Positions 15,858 through 23,250 of a stretch of DNA of 64,000 bases are shown here, in pieces. The DNA is from Brevundimonas sp. UBA6550 (lineage in GTDB: Bacteria; Pseudomonadota; Alphaproteobacteria; Caulobacterales; Caulobacteraceae), in the NCBI RefSeq assembly GCF_002434505.1, contig NZ_DJKE01000005.1, positions 124,001-188,000 of the forward strand, given 5' to 3'. The stretch's first letter is position 1. Each line of letters starts with the position of its first letter. The notes under the pieces are model-generated. The model worked only from the letters and a program-made list of their open reading frames with translations, did no database searches and was not told the origin of the DNA. The translations under genes were made by a program, and so were the position numbers.

Positions 15858-16127
15858 CTACTTGGAATAGCGGCGGATGGCTTCGATCACATCGTCCGCC
15901 GCCTGCTTGCGCTCGGCGTCGGACAGGCCCGGCCTGGCGACGTGTTCCCGCAGGTGTTCCTCGATGACCTCGTCGAGGAGGCCGTTGATGGCTCCGCGCG
16001 TCGCCGCGATCAGGTGGAGCAGCGAGGCGCAGTCGTCGCCTTCGCTCAAGGCCCGCTCGATCGCGCCGACCTGACCGGAGATCCGCTTGACCCTTTTGGT
16101 CAAAGCCTCGGAGTTCGCTATGTGCAT
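15858..16127 (-). CDS. dmeR: DmeR, CsoR/RcnR-family metal-responsive repressor
   Basis: An 89-residue helical repressor of the CsoR/RcnR/DUF156 family. LTKRVKRISGQVGAIERAL is the family first helix, and Cys33 in DDCASLLHLIAATRGAINGL is the metal-binding thiol at the conserved position. An early His (MHIANS, H2) is the N-terminal ligand expected in RcnR-type Ni/Co sensors. It sits 7 bp upstream of dmeF on the same strand, the dmeRF order known from Rhizobium and Agrobacterium. A palindromic operator directly abuts its start codon, so it is likely autorepressed and released by Co/Ni. Confidence 0.92.
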   Translation of the reverse strand: MHIANSEALTKRVKRISGQVGAIERALSEGDDCASLLHLIAATRGAINGLLDEVIEEHLREHVARPGLSDAERKQAADDVIEAIRRYSK

Positions 16128-16150
16128 AGGATAGCCCCCTACCCTATCCT
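16128..16150 (-). promoter_or_regulatory. DmeR operator overlapping the dmeR ribosome site
   Basis: AGGATAG and CTATCCT form perfect 7-bp arms around a C-tract centre of 9 bases (CCCCCTACC). A GC tract framed by AT-containing arms is the operator type bound by CsoR/RcnR-family proteins. It ends immediately before the dmeR ATG, so bound repressor would cover the ribosome-binding region as well. Confidence 0.75.
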
Positions 16151-16316
16151 AGCGCGCCTTGCCAAGTCGCCGCTTCGATCTCGCGCCACCCTACCTGCGC
16201 CGGGCTGTCGTCGAGCCCCGACAGGATCGCGCTGACCGGGCCCCGGTTTGCCGGGACCCGGCGGGCTAGATGATTCGACTTTCCGCCGGCGGCGCAGCCA
16301 GCGCCCCGGCGAGCGC

Positions 16317-17081
16317 TTACATCCCCATTGCCGACGCGGCTCGGCCGTACCCCATGACGAGCATCCAAACCGCCATAGCGATCATCATCAGGTTCTCGGT
16401 CAGGGACAGGAAGCCGAGCGGCACATTGCTGTCACCCCCGACGCAAGCGCATTTCAACTCGCGCTTGTCGATATAGACGGCCTTGATCACCGAGGCCGCG
16501 CCGATGCCTCCGATGAACAGGGCGACCGGCGCGGACAGCCAGGTCAGGACGCCAGCGACCATCAAGGCGCCCGCTCCGAACTCGGCGAATGGATAGACCT
16601 TGCCGTAAGGCACCCACCGCTTGGCCAGAAGATCGTAGTTCAGGAACATGGACGAGAAGCTCTCGATGTTCTGAAGCTTCAGCATCGCCAGCGCCATCAT
16701 GGACAGCGCGATGAACCACTCGCCCGAGCGGACGGTCAGGGGCGTGCCATAGACCGTCAGGCTCAGCATCGCGGCCATGACGGCGGTGGTCAGGAAAACG
16801 ACCAGAACCGGCGTGTAGGTCGTCGCCTCGGGGTCGCGCACCTTCAGTCCCAGAAAGCGGCGCAGATCGTCGTGGCCGCCGATGCGCTGCCCGTCGATGA
16901 AGACCTGGGGCGTGGTCTTCACCCCATGTTCCGCCTTGAAGGCGTCGGTCTGCTCGCGCGTGGTCAGCCAATGGTCTTCGACCTTGTAGCCCCGGCTCCT
17001 GAGCAGATGGCGGGCCTTCAGCCCCCAGGGACAGGTGTGGTCAGGCATGACCATACGATAGATGACAGCGGTCTTGGCCAT
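16317..17081 (-). CDS. Glutaredoxin-MauE/DoxX-like fusion membrane protein
   Basis: A 254-residue protein from the ATG at 17081, after an AAGGAG site. The N-terminal 80 residues are a glutaredoxin-like fold with a single active-site Cys (CPWGLKAR), TTPQVFIDG and GGHDDL, all typical of monothiol glutaredoxins. The rest has about four or five membrane helices of the MauE/DoxX type, with a CAC motif in LKCACVGGDSNVPLGFLS. The role is probably thiol/disulphide chemistry at the membrane. It is divergent from a MerR-type regulator, and its promoter has the 19-bp spacer of MerR-activated promoters, so expression is probably metal- or redox-induced. The membrane thiols could bind metal. Confidence 0.85.
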   Translation of the reverse strand: MAKTAVIYRMVMPDHTCPWGLKARHLLRSRGYKVEDHWLTTREQTDAFKAEHGVKTTPQVFIDGQRIGGHDDLRRFLGLKVRDPEATTYTPVLVVFLTTAVMAAMLSLTVYGTPLTVRSGEWFIALSMMALAMLKLQNIESFSSMFLNYDLLAKRWVPYGKVYPFAEFGAGALMVAGVLTWLSAPVALFIGGIGAASVIKAVYIDKRELKCACVGGDSNVPLGFLSLTENLMMIAMAVWMLVMGYGRAASAMGM

Positions 17082-17116
17082 GCCAGTCTCCTTGATCTTC
17101 AAATCCGAGCCGCACG

Positions 17117-17147
17117 TCTTAAGTTCCGTACCATGATACGGAGTCAA
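17117..17147 (-). promoter_or_regulatory. MerR-type promoter/operator for the glutaredoxin-MauE gene
   Basis: Read on the minus strand: -35 TTGACT (17142-17147), a 19-bp spacer (17123-17141), then -10-like TTAAGA (17117-17122). The spacer carries the dyad CCGTA/TACGG with a 6-base centre. The overlong 19-bp spacer with a central dyad is diagnostic of MerR-family activation, and the -35 and left arm (TTGACTCCGTA) match the classical mercury-operon operator. The ribosome site GGAG of the regulator (17140-17143) overlaps it. Confidence 0.88.
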
Positions 17148-17149
17148 GC

Positions 17150-17563
17150 ATGAGTGTTCGAACGATCGCCGGACTGGCGCGAGACGGCGGCGTCGGGGTA
17201 GAGACGGTTCGCTTCTACCAACGTCGCGGTCTGCTTCCGACGCCCGACCGCTGGTCGCGCGACGGCGCGGGGTCAGGCGTTCGCCGCTACGGCGAAGAGG
17301 ATGTACGCCGGCTGAGGTTCATCCGCTCCGCACAGACGGCCGGCTTCACCCTCGACCAGATCAAAGAGCTGTTGTCGCTCGACGCCGGTGAGGATCGCAC
17401 ACGCGCCCGTATGCTGGCGGCCGAGAGGCTGGAGGCCTTGGATCGAACCATCGCCGATCTCGAGGCGGCAAGAGCGGCGTTGCGCCGACTGGCGAGCGCC
17501 TGCGCGGCGAGCGACAGCGGACCGTGTCCGATCATTTCCACGCTTCAGGGCGAGCAAGCCTGA
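17150..17563 (+). CDS. MerR-family regulator (mercury-type, lacking one Hg ligand)
   Basis: A 137-residue MerR-family activator. The winged helix spans about residues 4-70 (GVGVETVRFYQRRGLLPTPDR, then VRRYGEEDVRRLRFIRSAQTAGFTLDQIKELL), followed by the dimerisation helix and a C-terminal metal loop with C118 and C126 (SACAASDSGPCPIISTLQG). The sequence tracks mercury MerR closely, including the CPLI/CPII and SLQG/TLQG ends, but the first Hg ligand (Cys82 of MerR) is absent: the LSLDAGEDRT segment has no Cys. It therefore probably senses another metal or uses two thiols. It controls the divergent glutaredoxin-MauE gene and itself from the shared operator. Confidence 0.88.
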   Translation: MSVRTIAGLARDGGVGVETVRFYQRRGLLPTPDRWSRDGAGSGVRRYGEEDVRRLRFIRSAQTAGFTLDQIKELLSLDAGEDRTRARMLAAERLEALDRTIADLEAARAALRRLASACAASDSGPCPIISTLQGEQA

Positions 17564-18032
17564 ACTGGAAGTCCGACGTTTTTAGAACTCAAACTTCGTC
17601 CCCACGGCCCTACCCGGCTCGTTCGGCCGCCGACGACGCCGCTCGACGATCACGTCCGGATGTACATGGCTCCGCCTCACTCCCGCTGTCCTCCGGACAC
17701 ATCAAGATTCCTCGTTATCTAGATCGTAGTGAGCTTGGGCCAGCGTATACTAGTGTTGGGTGCGCCTAGAAGCCGATGAGGCCGGCCACGGTGAGGCGGA
17801 CAGAAGGACGCGGACTTAAAGCACATGGTGCCCGAGATGGGCGCCTCCAGGCTTTCAAGTCGAGACGCGACCGCACCGGACGGCGCGCCGATCAGTTCGG
17901 TCGCGATCGTCAAGAATGGCCGGCATAGCTGCTCCTCAGGAGCACAACTGACCGCAGAAGAGTCGCGCCGGTGGCGCTTCAGCGCATATCCGCTTACGCT
18001 GGGATGGAAAGATCCAGGAACTGAGGGATGGC
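17564..18032. other. Gene-free stretch between merR-like and nuclease-like genes
   Basis: About 470 bp. Short frames exist on both strands, but none has a start signal or protein character. No hairpin, repeat or promoter could be assigned with confidence, although GCGTATACTAG near 17743 could be part of a sigma-70 promoter. Confidence 0.3.
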
Positions 18033-19304
18033 GTGCCGGACAGACATCGAGACCTCATCGCGCAATGGCGTGAAGACCCCTCGGCGACCTACCAAACCTG
18101 GTTCCTGTGGGATGAACGGCTGAAGAATTTCCGGTCGATCCGCCGGGGCATCGGCCAGGTGGTCGAGGAGATCGAGACGGGCCGCTTCGGTGTCGCCTAT
18201 CGCGGCTCGTCCCTGGAGACCATCGTCCATTCCGTCGCCGAGCAGCGACAGATCTTCAAGGGCGCCGACCACGCCTTTCTGTGGAAGCCCAAGTTGAGGA
18301 TCCCCGACATCTACGAGAACCCGGCGAACCAGCGCGCCTTCGGCCGCCTGCTGCATCATTGCAGCGGCTGTTCCACAGCCGACGAGATTCTCTCCGGCAT
18401 CCGCACGATCGATCAACTCAAGATCAAGGGCCTCGGGCCGGCCGTCGCCAACCTGATCTATTTCCTGCACCCCACGCATGCGCCCCCGTTCAACACCGCC
18501 ATCGTCAACGGTTACAACGCGATCACCGGCTCGAAGGTGAAGCTCGGCAGCTGGGAACATTATCTGGCCATGCGGGAAGGCCTCCTGGCGCTGAACGCCC
18601 GATATCGTGACCTTCTGTCGAACGATCTGGGCGCCCTCGCGGGATTCCTGTTCGATGTCGGCTCCGGGCGGTATCCGGCGCCGCCCCCCGACGGTGACGC
18701 GCTTTCGCGCCAGGGGTGGGAGGAACGGCTCGCCCAGGCCCGCGCGGAAGCGGTGAAGTTCGAGAAGGCGACGGCGCAGCAGCGCGAGACGGATCGCACG
18801 CACACGGAGATCCAGGCTTGGCTTCGTGATCTGGGACGCGCGCTCGGCTATCGGGTCTGGATCGCCGCCAACGACCGGAGCCGGCTCCATGACGGCGCGC
18901 GTCTGGGCGAGGGCTGTCTTGATCAACTTCCGACGGCGCTGGCGAACGGCGCGGGCGCCGAGTCGATCCGTCTGATCGACGTCCTCTGGCTCGACGCCGC
19001 GGCGGATCGCGTGGCGGCGGCCTTCGAAGTCGAGCACTCCACCACCATCTATTCCGGCGTGGTGCGCATGCTGGATCTGGCGCTCTCGCGTGAACTCCAC
19101 ACGTCCGCCGGTCTCTTTCTGGTGGCGCCGGACAGCCGGGAAGGCGATGTCCGGGCCCAGCTCCAGCGGCCGGCTTTCAGCCGGATCTCGGACCTGGACG
19201 TCCGATATCTGCCCTATGGGGAGTTGGACCGGCACCGGGGATCGATCGCGCGCTTCGGCTCCGACCTGCGAGGCCTGACCGAAATCTCTCACCGCCTGAC
19301 CTGA
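18033..19304 (+). CDS. Putative restriction-endonuclease-like protein (HhH plus EVEH motif)
   Basis: A 423-residue cytosolic protein starting at GTG 18033 behind GAGG. The middle contains a helix-hairpin-helix-like element (IDQLKIKGLGPAVANLIYFLH, about residues 128-148), usual in DNA-binding proteins. The C-terminal domain has LIDVLWLD followed by VAAAFEVEHSTTIYSGVVRMLDL (about 310-350). An EVEH-type motif after a preceding Asp occurs in PD-(D/E)XK-like nucleases annotated as type II restriction enzymes. No methyltransferase gene is adjacent, so it is not a standard restriction-modification pair. Function is inferred from motifs only. It lies inside the metal island with no evident link to it. 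Confidence 0.5.
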   Translation: MPDRHRDLIAQWREDPSATYQTWFLWDERLKNFRSIRRGIGQVVEEIETGRFGVAYRGSSLETIVHSVAEQRQIFKGADHAFLWKPKLRIPDIYENPANQRAFGRLLHHCSGCSTADEILSGIRTIDQLKIKGLGPAVANLIYFLHPTHAPPFNTAIVNGYNAITGSKVKLGSWEHYLAMREGLLALNARYRDLLSNDLGALAGFLFDVGSGRYPAPPPDGDALSRQGWEERLAQARAEAVKFEKATAQQRETDRTHTEIQAWLRDLGRALGYRVWIAANDRSRLHDGARLGEGCLDQLPTALANGAGAESIRLIDVLWLDAAADRVAAAFEVEHSTTIYSGVVRMLDLALSRELHTSAGLFLVAPDSREGDVRAQLQRPAFSRISDLDVRYLPYGELDRHRGSIARFGSDLRGLTEISHRLT

Positions 19305-19334
19305 CCACCCGCCCGCGCCCGGCCGCAACCCGCA

Positions 19335-20063
19335 TCAACTCGAACCGCTCGTCCGCCGAGACGCCCGGAAAGCCTTCAGATCACGCGCTAGGCGGATCCA
19401 TAGCAGGATGATCCCGGTGATCACGATGCTCAGGGTGAGGAAGGTCGTGATGATGATCAGCGGATGGTTGAAGTTCTCGCCGGTCTTCCAGTCCATGATG
19501 TGGAGCCGCCAGAAGAAGTCATAGAACCGCCAGACGCCCGAGCGGCGCGTCACGACCTCTCCGGTGGCCGGCGACAGATAGAAGGTCGTCCGTTCGCGGT
19601 CGGCGAAATCGACCCTCCAGAGCGGTCCTGTCCGGCCGGTTTCCTGAGGCGCCGTGGCCAGCAGCACGGCGTCGGACACCTTCGCCTCGCCCTTGTAGCC
19701 CGTCCGGGCGAACGCCGAGGCCTCGCCAGCGGACATCGGCCCGAACGGAAGGCCCGTGACGGCGGACACGACGACGGGCTCTCCGTCCGCCGGTTTCAAA
19801 GTCCAGGCGGGTCCGCGCGGCGTCGTGCGCAGCTCCGCCTCGACAGGGGCCACGCCCGCGCGACGGGCCACGACGGCGAGGGTCGGAAGAGCTCCAACCT
19901 CAAGCAGAGCCGGCTTGAGTTTGGCCGCGCGATGTTCGCTACGCACCGTCTCGATCGGAATGACGGTCATGACCAGACCGCCGCCGACCCAGAACAGAAC
20001 CTGCAGCCCCACCACGAGGGCGACCCATTTGTGAAGCTGGGTCGACAGCCTGAGAACCTTCAT
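19335..20063 (-). CDS. PepSY-domain membrane protein
   Basis: A 242-residue protein with an N-terminal membrane helix (about residues 11-33, HKWVALVVGLQVLFWVGGGLVM), a periplasmic PepSY-type region containing WRVDFADRERTTFYLSPATGEVVTRR, and a C-terminal helix (about 203-226). The layout is that of PepSY-associated TM proteins, often linked to metal or siderophore reduction at the membrane. It is followed upstream by a DUF411 gene on the same strand (13-bp gap), an arrangement seen in copper islands, so a role in copper handling is likely. The catalytic function is unknown. Confidence 0.8.
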   Translation of the reverse strand: MKVLRLSTQLHKWVALVVGLQVLFWVGGGLVMTVIPIETVRSEHRAAKLKPALLEVGALPTLAVVARRAGVAPVEAELRTTPRGPAWTLKPADGEPVVVSAVTGLPFGPMSAGEASAFARTGYKGEAKVSDAVLLATAPQETGRTGPLWRVDFADRERTTFYLSPATGEVVTRRSGVWRFYDFFWRLHIMDWKTGENFNHPLIIITTFLTLSIVITGIILLWIRLARDLKAFRASRRTSGSS

Positions 20064-20076
20064 GGAACGAACCCGA

Positions 20077-20550
20077 CTAGCCGTGACGCGCGAAGACGCG
20101 TGTGCCGCCGCCCTCGAGGATCAGCAGGGTCTCATAGGGCTCGCGCTGGCCGTCCGGCGTCTCCATGCCCGGCGACCCCAGGGGCATCGCCGGAACCGCC
20201 AGGCCCACGGCCTTGGGACGCTCGGCCAGAAGCCGTCTCACGTCCTCGGCCGGCACATGGCCCTCCAGAACATAGCCCCCGATCAGGGCGGTGTGACAGG
20301 ACGCGAGGGCTTCGGGCACGCCTTGGGTGCTGCGGATCGAGCGGAGACTGGGAAGCTCGCTGATCCGCGCCTCGAAGCCCGCGGCGCGCATGTGATCCAC
20401 CCAGGCCGTGCAACAGGCGCAGGTCGGCGTCTTGTAGACGGCGAGCTCGTTCGACGCGCGACCGACCGGGGCGCAGGCCGCGACCGCCAGGGCGCCCGTT
20501 CCCATGGCGATGAGACTGCGGCGTGAGAGTGGAATGGACTGGGACCCCAT
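20077..20550 (-). CDS. DUF411 metal-binding protein
   Basis: A 157-residue exported protein. The N terminus (RRSLIAMGTGALAVAACAP) has a twin-arginine-like RR and a Cys that could be lipidated. The mature part has the DUF411 signature KTPTCACCTAWVDHMRAAGFE, with a CxCC motif suited to Cu(I), followed by GYVLEGHVPAEDV and VPAMPLGSPGME. DUF411 proteins are typical of copper and silver resistance clusters, where they probably act as periplasmic metal chaperones. It lies in tandem with the PepSY gene. Confidence 0.85.
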   Translation of the reverse strand: MGSQSIPLSRRSLIAMGTGALAVAACAPVGRASNELAVYKTPTCACCTAWVDHMRAAGFEARISELPSLRSIRSTQGVPEALASCHTALIGGYVLEGHVPAEDVRRLLAERPKAVGLAVPAMPLGSPGMETPDGQREPYETLLILEGGGTRVFARHG

Positions 20551-20600
20551 GAGACCTCAAGAAAACGATGTGCAAACGGCGCTGACCGTCGCGGTCGCGC

Positions 20601-21068
20601 TCAGGCCGCCGGACGGAAAGGCCGCGCCGAGGAATGATAGATGTCGAACCTCCACTCGTCACCTCGCTTGCGCAGGACGCTGGTCGCGGCGCCGCGGCGT
20701 TCTATGGGAGCTCGCGCGCCGTCCTTGAAGGTGATGTGGTAGGTGTAGGTCTCGCTTACGAAGGCCGTATCGCCATCGACCTCGATCTTCATGTCGTGGT
20801 CGCGGAAGTCGAACCCAGCGAGATCGGCGAACTCAGGACCCAGATGGTGCTCCAGATAGTAGGCGAACGATCCCTCCACGCCGCCGTTCTCGAAGATTTC
20901 GGAGTCGGACCAGAACAGGGCCGGCGTCTGCGACACATCCATCCGCTCGATGGCGGTCTTGTAGGCGGTGACCACGGCGCGGACCTGTTGTTCGTCCGCG
21001 GTCTGGGCCTGCGAGGCGGTGGCGAGGAGAGCGGCGACCGCCAGTCCGGCGAAGGTTGAACGAAACAT
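20601..21068 (-). CDS. Periplasmic SnoaL/DUF4440-like protein
   Basis: A 155-residue protein with a Sec signal peptide (MFRSTFAGLAVAALLATASQA) and a cone-shaped NTF2/SnoaL-type domain (VRAVVTAYKTAIERMDVSQTPALFWSD..., ending RKRGDEWRFDIYHSSARPF). The fold can be an enzyme or a binding pocket, and copper and heavy-metal islands often carry one. The start at 21068 was chosen because it opens with the signal peptide; the upstream frame has no such character. Function unknown. Confidence 0.8.
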   Translation of the reverse strand: MFRSTFAGLAVAALLATASQAQTADEQQVRAVVTAYKTAIERMDVSQTPALFWSDSEIFENGGVEGSFAYYLEHHLGPEFADLAGFDFRDHDMKIEVDGDTAFVSETYTYHITFKDGARAPIERRGAATSVLRKRGDEWRFDIYHSSARPFRPAA

Positions 21069-21157
21069 CGTGGGCGAGGCTCCTGTTTGCCGGCCGCGAA
21101 AGGTGTGTCGGACGGGCGTGGGTGAAAAAACGAGAAGGTTGAACGACGGCGCGGCCT

Positions 21158-21808
21158 TCAGAACATCAGATGTCTCACGCCGTGGGTCAGCATGCCGCCC
21201 AAGAGGCCGTTGATCACGACGGCGACGGCGGTGAGCGTCAACAGGCCGATGTAGACTCTCTCGCGCCCGGGCCCCGGCCGGCGGACCCAGTGCTCCTTCG
21301 CCCACCAGCTGAGGAGGCCCAGCGCGGCGATCGAAGTGCCGAGCCATCTGTGAGAGGCGTGGGTCGCGTCGTCCCGTCCCGGCATCCCCATGGCGAACCA
21401 GCCCAATGCCACTGCGCCGACCGCGGAGATGGCCGCCAAGGCGATGATGACGCGCGTGCCCTGGGTCAGGACCGGACGCCGGAGGGTCAGGGCGGCGATC
21501 TCGAGGAGGGCGGCGACGAGGAACAGGGCGATCGGAAAATGCACCGCGGCCGGGTGCATGGCGCCGAGCCAGCGGTACAGGCGCTGCGGCATGGGTTTCG
21601 GACCCTCGTCCGCCATCATGGCCCCGTGGTCCATGTCGGCCGCCATGCCGGGCATGGCCGTCATGTCCGATTGCGGCCCCTCGGCGGTCGATGCGGCGCT
21701 CTGGCCGCGAACCGCCGGGGCGTCATGATCCTCGTGCGCGATCGCGGGCGCGCTCACCGACAAGGCGAGCGCGAGTCCCAATGCCGGGAAAAATCCGCGT
21801 GATGTCAT
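21158..21808 (-). CDS. DUF2231 membrane protein with His/Met-rich periplasmic segment
   Basis: A 216-residue protein. A signal peptide (cleavage near APAIA) is followed by a His/Met-rich segment (EDHDAP and MTAMPGMAADMDHGAMM, about residues 25-70) fit for copper binding. The four-helix DUF2231 domain comes next (LGAMHPAAVHFPIALFLVAALLEI, GWFAMGMPGR, HRWLGTSIAALGLLSWW, and a last helix). The invariant HPAAVHFPIAL motif may coordinate haem or metal. It is the first gene leftwards from a back-to-back pair of predicted ECF promoters shared with the cnr-like operon. Confidence 0.85.
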   Translation of the reverse strand: MTSRGFFPALGLALALSVSAPAIAHEDHDAPAVRGQSAASTAEGPQSDMTAMPGMAADMDHGAMMADEGPKPMPQRLYRWLGAMHPAAVHFPIALFLVAALLEIAALTLRRPVLTQGTRVIIALAAISAVGAVALGWFAMGMPGRDDATHASHRWLGTSIAALGLLSWWAKEHWVRRPGPGRERVYIGLLTLTAVAVVINGLLGGMLTHGVRHLMF

Positions 21809-21840
21809 AAACCCTCTCCACTCCAGTCCCTTCTGCTATC

Positions 21841-21867
21841 TACGCAGCGCGAGGTCCGCCCCCTCGC
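21841..21867 (-). promoter_or_regulatory. Predicted CnrH-type ECF promoter for the DUF2231 gene
   Basis: Minus strand: GCGAGGG (21861-21867), 15 bases, GCGTA (21841-21845), ending 33 bp before the start codon. One of six sites with the same two blocks and strict spacing. Its -35 block abuts that of the divergent site. Confidence 0.7.
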
Positions 21868-21894
21868 CCGAGGGATGTCACGGTCTTGGCCGTA
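21868..21894 (+). promoter_or_regulatory. Predicted CnrH-type ECF promoter for the cnrYXH-like operon
   Basis: Plus strand: CCGAGGG (21868-21874), 15 bases, CCGTA (21890-21894), ending 31 bp before the first ATG. It implies autoregulation of the sigma factor encoded third in the operon. Confidence 0.7.
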
Positions 21895-21925
21895 GTAGGA
21901 TGTAGGGGCGCAAGGAGAGTGTTCG

Positions 21926-22207
21926 ATGTCGCTTAAACTGGATGACATTCTGGCCGAGTCCGCGATGACGCCCATCGGCCGGTCGCTCGACGGGCTCGAA
22001 CCGCTGGTCTGGAGCCGGGTCGAGACGCTTCGCGGCGAAAGACTGGCCACGCAGGTCCGTCTCGGCGCGGTCGCCGTGGCCCTCGCCACCGGTCTGACGG
22101 CGGGCGGCGTCGGCGCGGCCGCCGCGCCGAGCCCGCCGGGAGAGATGGCCATCTTCACGGTCGATGCGGGCCTGTCGCCTCTGGTGAGACTGGAAACCGG
22201 GCGGTGA
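21926..22207 (+). CDS. CnrY-like membrane-bound anti-sigma factor
   Basis: A 93-residue protein with a soluble N-terminal half (about 45 residues, LDDILAESAMTPIGRSLDGL), one membrane helix (about 46-66) and a short periplasmic tail ending SPLVRLETGR. Size, topology and position directly before a CnrX-like sensor and an ECF sigma gene match CnrY of Cupriavidus, whose cytosolic end sequesters CnrH. Sequence identity is weak, as expected for this fast-evolving class, so the call depends on layout. Its TGA overlaps the ATG of the next gene (TGATG). Confidence 0.75.
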   Translation: MSLKLDDILAESAMTPIGRSLDGLEPLVWSRVETLRGERLATQVRLGAVAVALATGLTAGGVGAAAAPSPPGEMAIFTVDAGLSPLVRLETGR

Positions 22208-22644
22208 TGCGCGGCTGGCGCGCGATCGTCCTGACGGCCGTGCTGGCGGCCGTCGCCAGCGGCGCGGGCACCTGGATCAGCGCCAGCTGGGTGCTGAGCC
22301 GGCGCGAGCCGCCGTCCTTGCACGACATCGTGCACCACGATCTCAAGCTGTCGCCTGACCAGTTGACGCGCATCGAGGCGGTCGAGGCCCGGTTCGCAGC
22401 GCGTCGGCCCGCGCTCGAAGCCGATGTCCGCGCGGCCAACCTCGAGCTGGCGCGCGCGATCGAACAGAGCGACGGCGACGGTCCCCCGGTTCAGGCCGCG
22501 GTCGACCATTTCCACGTCGCCATGGGCGCCCTTCAGAAGGAGACGATAGCCCACGTCTTCGAGATGCGGTCGGTGCTGACCCCTGCCCAGGCCGAGGTCT
22601 TCGACGACCGCATCGTGGCGGCTCTCGCGCCCGACGAAGGCTAG
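22207..22644 (+). CDS. CnrX-like periplasmic metal sensor
   Basis: A 145-residue membrane-anchored periplasmic sensor with an N-terminal helix (about 7-30) and a four-helix hooked-hairpin domain. It aligns with CnrX without gaps around the metal site: H39 and H43 (LHDIVHHDL), E60, H116 and M120 (HVFEMR) sit exactly three positions before H42, H46, E63, H119 and M123 of CnrX. All five Ni/Co ligands are therefore kept. Metal binding should loosen the CnrY-like partner and free the sigma factor. The ATG at 22207 overlaps the previous stop. Confidence 0.85.
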   Translation: MRGWRAIVLTAVLAAVASGAGTWISASWVLSRREPPSLHDIVHHDLKLSPDQLTRIEAVEARFAARRPALEADVRAANLELARAIEQSDGDGPPVQAAVDHFHVAMGALQKETIAHVFEMRSVLTPAQAEVFDDRIVAALAPDEG

Positions 22645-22652
22645 CGTTCCGG

Positions 22653-23231
22653 GTGGAGAGTCCAGCGAACCTGTCAGCGCGCGCCGCCGGCGGCGATCGG
22701 GCGGCCTTCGGCGCGCTGATGCAGCAGACCAAGACGGCCCTGTTCCGCTTCGTCCGGCGCTATGTCGGCGACGAACAGGATGCGTGGGATCTGTTGCAGG
22801 AGACCTATGCGGCGGCGTGGATCAACATCCGCCGCTATGACCCGACCCGGCCCTTCGAAGCCTGGATCCGGACCATAGCGCTCAACAAATGCCGGGACTG
22901 GAGCCGCCGCCGGTTCGTCCGACGCCTGATCCGGGGCGACGTCGATCTGGCATCGCCGGAAGCCTTGGCCGTGGCGAACGGCGACGAGCCGGCGGATGAA
23001 CGGATGGAGGCCGGCGACCGACTCGCCCGTCTGAACGAGGCGATCAGCCTTTTGCCGCCGCATCTCAAGGCCCCGCTGCTGCTCACCGCGATCGAGGGGC
23101 GCAGCCAGGCGGAAGCGGCCGAAATTCTCGGCGTGACCGTCAAGACGGTGGAGACGCGCGTGGCGCGCGCCCGTCGCAAGCTGTTCGATGTCCTGGGCGG
23201 CGCGGGCGACGTCCCGCCGGCTCCGAAATGA
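22653..23231 (+). CDS. CnrH-like ECF sigma factor
   Basis: A 192-residue extracytoplasmic-function sigma factor. Region 2 spans about residues 20-90 (LFRFVRRYVGDEQDAWDLLQETYAAAWINI, then RPFEAWIRTIALNKCRDWSRRR), followed by a linker and region 4 (about 125-180, LNEAISLLPPHLKAPLLLTAIEGRSQAEAAEILGV, then TVKTVETRVARARRKL). It starts at GTG 22653, 9 bp after the sensor stop. The partners CnrY-like and CnrX-like precede it. The six matching promoter sites in the island are its likely targets. Confidence 0.88.
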   Translation: MESPANLSARAAGGDRAAFGALMQQTKTALFRFVRRYVGDEQDAWDLLQETYAAAWINIRRYDPTRPFEAWIRTIALNKCRDWSRRRFVRRLIRGDVDLASPEALAVANGDEPADERMEAGDRLARLNEAISLLPPHLKAPLLLTAIEGRSQAEAAEILGVTVKTVETRVARARRKLFDVLGGAGDVPPAPK

Positions 23232-23250
23232 CGCGGATGAAGGCCGGACG

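Noticed and set aside
17994..19328. A 444-codon minus-strand frame opposite the nuclease-like gene
   Set aside because: Its composition is that of an antisense frame and it has no domain. The plus-strand product has HhH and EVEH motifs and a ribosome site.
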